Shown piece by piece: positions 4,852 to 5,849 of a stretch of DNA of 5,849 nt (positions within the stretch are counted from its first letter, which is position 1; every line of letters starts with the position of its first letter). This stretch comes from an uncultured Sphingomonadaceae bacterium (GTDB lineage: Bacteria > Pseudomonadota > Alphaproteobacteria > Sphingomonadales > Sphingomonadaceae): assembly GCA_938016505.1 (NCBI GenBank), contig CALLWN010000327.1, positions 1 to 5,849 of the forward strand, written 5' to 3'. Below the pieces are notes generated by a model, which saw only the letters and a program-made list of their open reading frames with translations, was not told where the DNA came from and ran no database searches. The position numbers were made by a program, and so were the translations under genes.

Positions 4852-5406
4852 CTAGCCGGCGCGCCGGCGACCGCCAAGCGCTGCGCCAAGCGCCTTCGGG
4901 TCCCAGCGCACCCGGTCGCCGGGTTTCAGGCCGATCCGCGCGGCTTCGCCGCCGGCCAGCTCGAGCACGGCTGCAACCGGCCCGTCCGAGTGGCGCAGCT
5001 CGAGCGACATGGGCGTTGCATCGGCGGCGATGTTGCGGACCCGGCCGTCGGCGCCGATGAAGATGATGTCGAGCGCGACGTAGGTGTTGTGCATCCAGAA
5101 GGCCGCCGGGCGGGGCGGATCCATCGGGAAGAGCATGCCGGTGCCCGAGGGAACCCGGTCGCGGAACATCATGCCGGTCTGCTGGGCTGCCGCTGTTCCC
5201 GCCACTTCGACCGTGTAGCGGTGCTGGCCTTTCGCGGTTCGCACCTCGACTGCAATGCGGCTGAGCCCGGCGTTCGGCGCTGCCAGCTGGTCGGGGACCG
5301 GCTCGCGGGCGTGGAGCGCCGGAGCAGCGACGGCCGCGAGCAGCGGCACGATCGCGAGGAGAGCGCGCGCGCGACTTGCCAAGCCGTTTGTGTCAAGAGA
5401 TAGCAT
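4852..5406 (-). CDS. DUF192-family exported protein
   Basis: Encodes 184 residues, the first gene of the minus-strand operon. A signal peptide covers about 1-33 (basic start, hydrophobic ALLAIVPLLAAVAAPA, likely cleavage after ALHA), so the product is periplasmic. The DUF192 fold follows: YTVEVAGTAAAQQTGMMFRDR (64-84), GMLFPMD (90-96), the signature FWMHNTYVALDIIFI (103-117), a TPMS segment (131-134) and VLELAGGEAARIGLKPGDRV (147-166). The family is widespread and its function is unknown to me. The start at 5406 is the only ATG ahead of the signal peptide and has only a weak purine stretch (AGAAGCGGGG) before it. Only 40 bases separate it from the divergent CoxG-like gene, so the two promoters must overlap each other or the neighbouring coding ends. 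Its TAG stop is part of the ribosome binding site of the NDUFA12 gene. Confidence 0.88.
   Translation of the reverse strand: MLSLDTNGLASRARALLAIVPLLAAVAAPALHAREPVPDQLAAPNAGLSRIAVEVRTAKGQHRYTVEVAGTAAAQQTGMMFRDRVPSGTGMLFPMDPPRPAAFWMHNTYVALDIIFIGADGRVRNIAADATPMSLELRHSDGPVAAVLELAGGEAARIGLKPGDRVRWDPKALGAALGGRRRAG
5376..5404 (+). promoter_or_regulatory. Possible sigma-70-type promoter for the CoxG-like gene
   Basis: TTGCCA (5376-5381) and GATAGC (5399-5404) are 17 bases apart and would start transcription near 5411, giving a leader of about 36 bases before the ATG at 5447. The -10 match is poor. The site lies within the start of the divergent DUF192 gene. This is a weak call. Confidence 0.2.
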
Positions 5407-5446
5407 GCCCCGCTTCTAGCCGACACAGGGTGACAGGAACAGGCGC

Positions 5447-5849
5447 ATGGATCTCAGGGGCGAGGAACGGATCGCTGCTCCGCGGGCGCGGGTCTGGGAG
5501 GCATTGAACGACCCGGCCATCCTCGCCCGCTGCATCGATGGAGTCGAATCGCTCACACCCGACGGGGAGAACCGGTTCAAGGGCGCACTCGACGCCAAGG
5601 TCGGGCCGGTGCGGGCGAAGTTCAGCGGAAGCGTCGCCCTGACCGAGATCGACCCTCCGAACCGCTATGTCATCGTCGGCGAGGGCAAGGGCGGAGTCGC
5701 CGGTTTCGCCAAGGGATCGGCCGAGGTCATGCTCGCGGACGCCGAAAACGGGACGACCCTGCTGACCTATGCGGCCAAATCACAGGTTGGCGGCAAGCTG
5801 GCCCAGCTCGGGGCCCGGCTGGTGGAAGGCGCTGCCAGAGGCTATGCCG
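5447..5849 (+). CDS. CoxG-like SRPBCC-family protein (partial)
   Basis: Open from ATG 5447 through the right edge, with 134 residues visible. AGGA at 5435-5438 sits eight bases upstream as ribosome binding site. The sequence matches the carbon monoxide dehydrogenase subunit G (CoxG) family: MDLRGEERIAAPRARVWEAL, NDPAILARCIDGVESL (21-36), AKVGPVRAKFSGSV (50-63), EGKGGVAGFAKGSAEV (78-93) and QVGGKLAQLGARL (114-126). CoxG proteins have an SRPBCC ligand-binding fold. In carbon monoxide oxidisers they help attach the molybdenum CO dehydrogenase to the membrane. In many alphaproteobacteria similar genes sit beside other xanthine dehydrogenase-type molybdenum hydroxylases, so CO oxidation should not be assumed. 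The C-terminal membrane-binding part, if present, is outside the window. Confidence 0.88.
   Translation, partial: MDLRGEERIAAPRARVWEALNDPAILARCIDGVESLTPDGENRFKGALDAKVGPVRAKFSGSVALTEIDPPNRYVIVGEGKGGVAGFAKGSAEVMLADAENGTTLLTYAAKSQVGGKLAQLGARLVEGAARGYA

Noticed and set aside
3585..5060. Plus-strand open frames across the four-gene operon
   Set aside because: They are shadows of minus-strand genes with recognised families and coupled ribosome sites.

Overview
The window reads as a stretch of a GC-rich alphaproteobacterial chromosome, most likely from a sphingomonad. Three things point there: a PEPxxWA-type PEP-CTERM surface protein, an NDUFA12-family complex I accessory subunit (a protein of alphaproteobacteria and mitochondria), and the run NDUFA12 - MlaD-like - DUF2155 facing aat, a gene order I recall from alphaproteobacteria. 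No RNA genes, CRISPR arrays, insertion sequences or phage genes were seen. The content is mostly core-genome.

Layout. Positions 1-335 (+) hold the C-terminal end of a biotin-dependent acyl-CoA carboxylase, probably the propionyl-CoA carboxylase alpha chain, with its biotin-accepting lysine. The next 169 bases contain an AT-rich inverted repeat and a near-perfect sigma-54 (-24/-12) promoter. This promoter sits just ahead of a gene at 505-1134 (+) for an exported protein with a PEP-CTERM sorting tail. Facing it is a DegP/HtrA-type periplasmic serine protease with two PDZ domains (1169-2677, -). The two genes converge across 34 bases and a GC-rich hairpin. A 218-base divergent spacer with no convincing gene follows, then aat (2896-3579, +), the leucyl/phenylalanyl-tRNA-protein transferase of the N-degron pathway.

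From 5406 back to 3453 on the minus strand lies a compact four-gene operon: a secreted DUF192 protein, the NDUFA12-like protein, a single-pass MCE/MlaD protein and a secreted DUF2155 protein. The gaps are 10 nt, 1 nt and a 1-nt TGATG overlap, so translational coupling is likely. The MlaD-like gene has no ATG, GTG or TTG near its expected N-terminus; a CTG with a well-placed ribosome binding site is the best candidate. The DUF2155 gene runs 127 bases into the 3' end of aat on the opposite strand. A CoxG-like SRPBCC protein (5447 to the window edge, +) is divergent from the operon.

The most interesting feature is the sigma-54 promoter on the PEP-CTERM gene, with inverted repeats upstream at a distance suited to an enhancer-binding activator. 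This fits the known PrsK/PrsR-RpoN control of PEP-CTERM genes. The unusual MlaD start and the deep aat/DUF2155 antisense overlap come next.
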